DNA from: Flavobacteriales bacterium
GTDB taxonomy: Bacteria; Bacteroidota; Bacteroidia; Flavobacteriales_D; JABDKJ01
Direction: 5' to 3'
DNA: 34,005 bases
NCBI GenBank assembly: GCA_013001705.1
Contig: JABDLZ010000293.1
Location: 1 to 34,005, forward strand
The position numbers and the translations under genes were made by a program. The notes under the pieces are model-generated. The model saw only the letters and a list, made by a program, of their open reading frames with translations, did not search any database and was not told the DNA's origin. Each line of letters begins with the position of its first letter. Position 1 is the first letter of the stretch. Below are positions 31,634-34,005 of the stretch, piece after piece.

Positions 31634-32188
31634 ATGGCTCTTACACCTACTACGAATATCCCTTTAGGCTTTCAAGCGCCTCCTTTCTCACTACCAGATG
31701 TGGTCAGCGGACAGCACCTAGAATTCGAGGATATCAAGGGTGAAAAAGGCACCTTGGTCATGTTCATCTGCAATCACTGCCCCTATGTGATCCATGTCCG
31801 CGAAGAGTTGATCAATATCGCTAGAGAATATTCAGAAAAAGGTGTCGGATTCGTGGCCATTTCGAGCAACGATGTCGAGAACTATCCGCAGGATGGGCCG
31901 GAGAAGATGAAGGAGCTGGCCTTGGAGCTGGACTTCCCTTTTCCCTATCTGTATGATGAGACACAGGAAGTGGCCAAGGCCTATGATGCCGCCTGCACCC
32001 CTGATTTCGATCTCTTCGATAGCTCGGATAAATGCGTGTATCGAGGTAGACTGGATGACAGTCGTCCGGGCAAGGACATCCCCGTGACAGGTAGGGATAT
32101 GCGCGCGGCTTTGGACGCACTGATAGAGGGTCGGTCCATTCCTGAAAAACAGATTCCGAGTATGGGATGCAACATCAAGTGGAAGTAG
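31634..32188 (+). CDS. Thioredoxin-fold redoxin (AhpC/TSA-like)
   Basis: A 184-aa cytosolic thioredoxin-like protein. The N-terminus GFQAPPFSLPDVVSG is the usual redoxin start, the active site is Cys46-Asn-His-Cys49 in FICNHCPYV, and CTPDFDLFD gives the cis-proline-type loop. The C-terminal PSMGCNIKWK is a hallmark of this bacterial subfamily and supplies a third conserved cysteine (Cys180). It probably works as a disulfide or peroxide reductant, but its partner is not known. It is the first gene of a plus-strand operon; the nitroreductase begins two bases after its stop. Confidence 0.9.
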   Translation: MALTPTTNIPLGFQAPPFSLPDVVSGQHLEFEDIKGEKGTLVMFICNHCPYVIHVREELINIAREYSEKGVGFVAISSNDVENYPQDGPEKMKELALELDFPFPYLYDETQEVAKAYDAACTPDFDLFDSSDKCVYRGRLDDSRPGKDIPVTGRDMRAALDALIEGRSIPEKQIPSMGCNIKWK

Positions 32189-32190
32189 AA

Positions 32191-32775
32191 ATGAGGCACA
32201 ACCTCAGTGAGATAACGGCCATCATCCGTGACCGGAGGACCATCTATCCCGAGTTCTTCAGTGATAGGAAGGTACATCACGAGCAGATAGAATTATTGCT
32301 CAACAACGCCATTTGGGCTCCAACACATGGCATGACCCAACCCTGGAGATTCAAAGTCTACATGGGTGAATCCCGGTCCCGAGTGGCCGAATTTCTCAGC
32401 AAAACCTATGTGCAATGGGCCGGAGAGGATGTCAATGAGATGAAGGCGGAGCGCATGCGTGTCAGACCCATGAAGGCTTCTGCTGTGATGGTGGTGGGTA
32501 TCACCCCTGATCCCAAAGAGCGCATACCGGAGATCGAGGAGATGGGTGCTGCTGCCTGCGCCATACAGAACATGCACTTGACGGCTACAGCTGCCGGATT
32601 AGGATTCTTCTGGAGTACACCTAAATTCATCTATACTGGAGAATGCAATGCATTCTTCGGCTTCGAGGAGAAGGACAGCATACTGGGCCTTATCTATATC
32701 GGCTATCCGGAAGGTGAATGGCCCAAAGGACAGCGTAGACCCATCGAATACCTCACCGAGTGGCATGACGACTGA
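32191..32775 (+). CDS. Nitroreductase family protein
   Basis: A 194-aa FMN-dependent oxidoreductase. RDRRTIYPEF near the N-terminus binds the FMN phosphate, NNAIWAPTHGMTQPWRF is the signature of the family, and AAGLGFFWSTP with LGLIYIGYPEGE forms the C-terminal FMN site. The substrate may be a nitro or quinone compound, or an unsaturated metabolite. An earlier in-frame ATG at 32167 lies within the preceding gene; the ATG at 32191, two bases after that gene's stop, is preferred. The next gene starts three bases after its stop. Confidence 0.92.
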   Translation: MRHNLSEITAIIRDRRTIYPEFFSDRKVHHEQIELLLNNAIWAPTHGMTQPWRFKVYMGESRSRVAEFLSKTYVQWAGEDVNEMKAERMRVRPMKASAVMVVGITPDPKERIPEIEEMGAAACAIQNMHLTATAAGLGFFWSTPKFIYTGECNAFFGFEEKDSILGLIYIGYPEGEWPKGQRRPIEYLTEWHDD

Positions 32776-32778
32776 CCC

Positions 32779-33117
32779 ATGGAATCTCTTATCCAGCTCC
32801 ATAACTATCGCCCTCATCCGACCGATCGGAAATACATGGTGTTCGTCTATCACGACTATGAGATGGCCTGTAGTTTTGAAGATGCATTGGTCGAACAAGA
32901 GATCCAATTCGAGAAGGATGTCACCGAGTCCGGGCCCAATAAGCGCTGGTTATACGCCATAAGGAAGCGGGATATGGAACAGGCTAAAAAATGCAACAAC
33001 CTAGCGATCGGCCTACATCGCAAACCCTTCATCTCGGACCCCGTTCTCCGCTATTTCGTCATAGGGATCTTTCTCCTGCTCATGACATTGGTCATCATCG
33101 GATATATCAATTCCTGA
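32779..33117 (+). CDS. Small C-terminally membrane-anchored protein, uncharacterised
   Basis: A 112-aa protein. The N-terminal approximately 80 residues form a soluble alpha/beta domain (YMVFVYHDYEMACSFEDALVEQ, then a strand WLYAIRKRD and a helix MEQAKKCNNLAIG), whose pattern resembles the small ACT-like DUF2007/signal-transducing domain, though I am not certain. A single hydrophobic helix (about 92-110) close to the C-terminus would anchor it in the inner membrane with the domain in the cytosol. It sits three bases after the nitroreductase and one base before the ABC-F gene. Function unknown. Confidence 0.7.
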   Translation: MESLIQLHNYRPHPTDRKYMVFVYHDYEMACSFEDALVEQEIQFEKDVTESGPNKRWLYAIRKRDMEQAKKCNNLAIGLHRKPFISDPVLRYFVIGIFLLLMTLVIIGYINS

Positions 33118-33118
33118 T

Positions 33119-34005
33119 ATGGTATCAGTCAATGAACTCAGTGTGATCTACGGTGATCGGGCGCTTTTTGATAAGGTGTCCTTCTTCATCGGTGAGAAAG
33201 ACCGCATCGGACTTACAGGGAAGAACGGAGCGGGTAAGTCCACTCTGATGAAGTGCATCATCGGAGAGGTCAATCCTACTTCAGGCAACATCGCTATTCC
33301 CAAGGGACGTACTGTGGGTTATCTGCCACAGCAGATGAAACACAATGAATCGGCATCGGTGATCGAGGAGGCTTCCAAGGCCTTTGACGAAGTCAATCGG
33401 ATCCAAGACAGACTGGATGAGATCGGGATAGAATTGGGTCAAAGGGAGGACTACGAATCCCAAGAATACTTACGTCTGATCGAAGAGCTCAACGAGCTCA
33501 ATGACCGCATCACGCTTATAGGCGGGGATAACACGGTGGAGAAAGCAGAGCGTGTATTGAAGGGACTCGGATTCGAGCAGGAAGAACTCGAGCGAGCGAT
33601 GTCCACCTTTTCCGGAGGTTGGAAGATGCGTGTGGAATTGGCCAAGATCCTGCTGGGATCACCGGACCTGATCCTGCTCGATGAGCCTACCAATCACCTC
33701 GACATAGAAAGCATCGAGTGGCTGGAAGGATTCTTGATCGACTATCCGGGAGCCGTGATGCTCATCTCCCACGACCGGGATTTCTTGGATAACATCACCA
33801 AGCGCACCATCGAGATATCCAATGGGAAGGTCTACGATTATAAATTCTCCTATTCAAAATATCTCATCCAGCGTAGAGAGGAGCTCGATCGTCAGAAACA
33901 GGCTGCACTGAACCAGCAGAAGTACATCGAGGACACCCAGAAACTCATCAATAAATTCAGGGCCAAGAAGAACAAAGCGGCCTTTGCCCAAGGGCTGATC
34001 AAGAA
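33119..34005 (+). CDS. ABC-F family ATPase (partial, 3' end beyond the window)
   Basis: The first 295 residues of a soluble twin-ATPase. Walker A is GKNGAGKST (34-42), the signature is FSGGW (164-168) followed by KMRVELAKILL, Walker B is LILLDEPTNHLD (184-195), and the H-loop His218 lies in ISHDRDFLD. The visible part ends in the charged helical linker (about 250-295) that in ABC-F proteins reaches towards the ribosomal peptidyl-transferase centre. No transmembrane segments occur. ABC-F proteins act in translation rescue or antibiotic resistance; which subgroup this is needs the missing half. Confidence 0.93.
   Translation, partial: MVSVNELSVIYGDRALFDKVSFFIGEKDRIGLTGKNGAGKSTLMKCIIGEVNPTSGNIAIPKGRTVGYLPQQMKHNESASVIEEASKAFDEVNRIQDRLDEIGIELGQREDYESQEYLRLIEELNELNDRITLIGGDNTVEKAERVLKGLGFEQEELERAMSTFSGGWKMRVELAKILLGSPDLILLDEPTNHLDIESIEWLEGFLIDYPGAVMLISHDRDFLDNITKRTIEISNGKVYDYKFSYSKYLIQRREELDRQKQAALNQQKYIEDTQKLINKFRAKKNKAAFAQGLIK

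Noticed and set aside
1-34005. CRISPR array, insertion sequence, prophage or integrative element
   Set aside because: No regularly spaced direct repeats, transposase, integrase or phage structural gene was seen, and the single tRNA has no duplicated 3' end nearby.

Overview
The window looks like chromosomal DNA of a Bacteroidota bacterium, most likely a Flavobacteriales (Cryomorphaceae/Schleiferiaceae-like) member. The pointers are a protein with a C-terminal type IX secretion sorting domain, TAnnTTTG-type -7 promoter elements in front of many genes, Bacteroidota-type WaaA, GlmM and RluD proteins, several exported proteins whose signal peptides end in AQ, and little recognisable Shine-Dalgarno sequence. 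No mobile element, integrase, phage gene or CRISPR array is visible. Gene density is very high and no stretch over 300 bases lacks a gene.

Layout. 1-1377 (minus): the end of a polysaccharide-type cluster, with a GT2 glycosyltransferase and an overlapping, edge-truncated NAD-epimerase-like protein. 1471-1639 (minus): a tRNA-Gly(GCC) with its own promoter and terminator. 1636-3661 (minus): WaaA (Kdo transferase) behind an outer-membrane barrel-like protein. 3783-11941 (plus): an eight-gene, almost gapless operon making nucleotide sugars. It encodes a WbpE-like aminotransferase, UDP-glucose 6-dehydrogenase, UDP-glucuronate decarboxylase, WbpD-like acetyltransferase, WbpB-like oxidoreductase, a UDP-HexNAc 6-dehydrogenase, dTDP-glucose 4,6-dehydratase and a CpsB/YwqE-type PHP phosphatase. 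Together these should supply UDP-GlcA, UDP-xylose, UDP-GlcNAc(3NAc)A and dTDP-4-keto-6-deoxyglucose for surface polysaccharide; transferases, flippase and polymerase are not in the window.

11964-14828 (minus): FabD, then a cysteine desulfurase/Bax-inhibitor-1 pair with a terminator. 14931-16304 (plus): a short-chain fatty acid transporter. 16309-19162 (minus): a cell-wall precursor operon of Ddl, GlmM and a small membrane protein, each overlapping the next by four bases. 19315-23437 (plus): an orphan PASTA protein, a T9SS cargo protein, RluD and a small protein built from four exact 25-residue repeats. 23475-27588 (plus): an outer-membrane-like protein, a 90-aa orphan, an AIM24 family protein, a glycine-zipper membrane peptide and a secreted alpha/beta-hydrolase fused to a beta-propeller. 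27749-29207 (plus): a peroxiredoxin-like lipoprotein and an NAD(P)-binding protein. 29216-31514 (minus): an SDR, a CPBP-family membrane protease and an uncharacterised exported protein. 31634-34005 (plus): a thioredoxin-fold protein, a nitroreductase, a small membrane-anchored protein and an edge-truncated ABC-F ATPase.

Most of this is recognisable core and envelope metabolism. I do not see a clear new defence or mobile system. The least explained items are the 4x25 repeat protein coupled to rluD, the PASTA protein with CxxC motifs in two of its domains, the hydrolase-propeller fusion, the SDR/CPBP/orphan operon, and the split sugar cassette.
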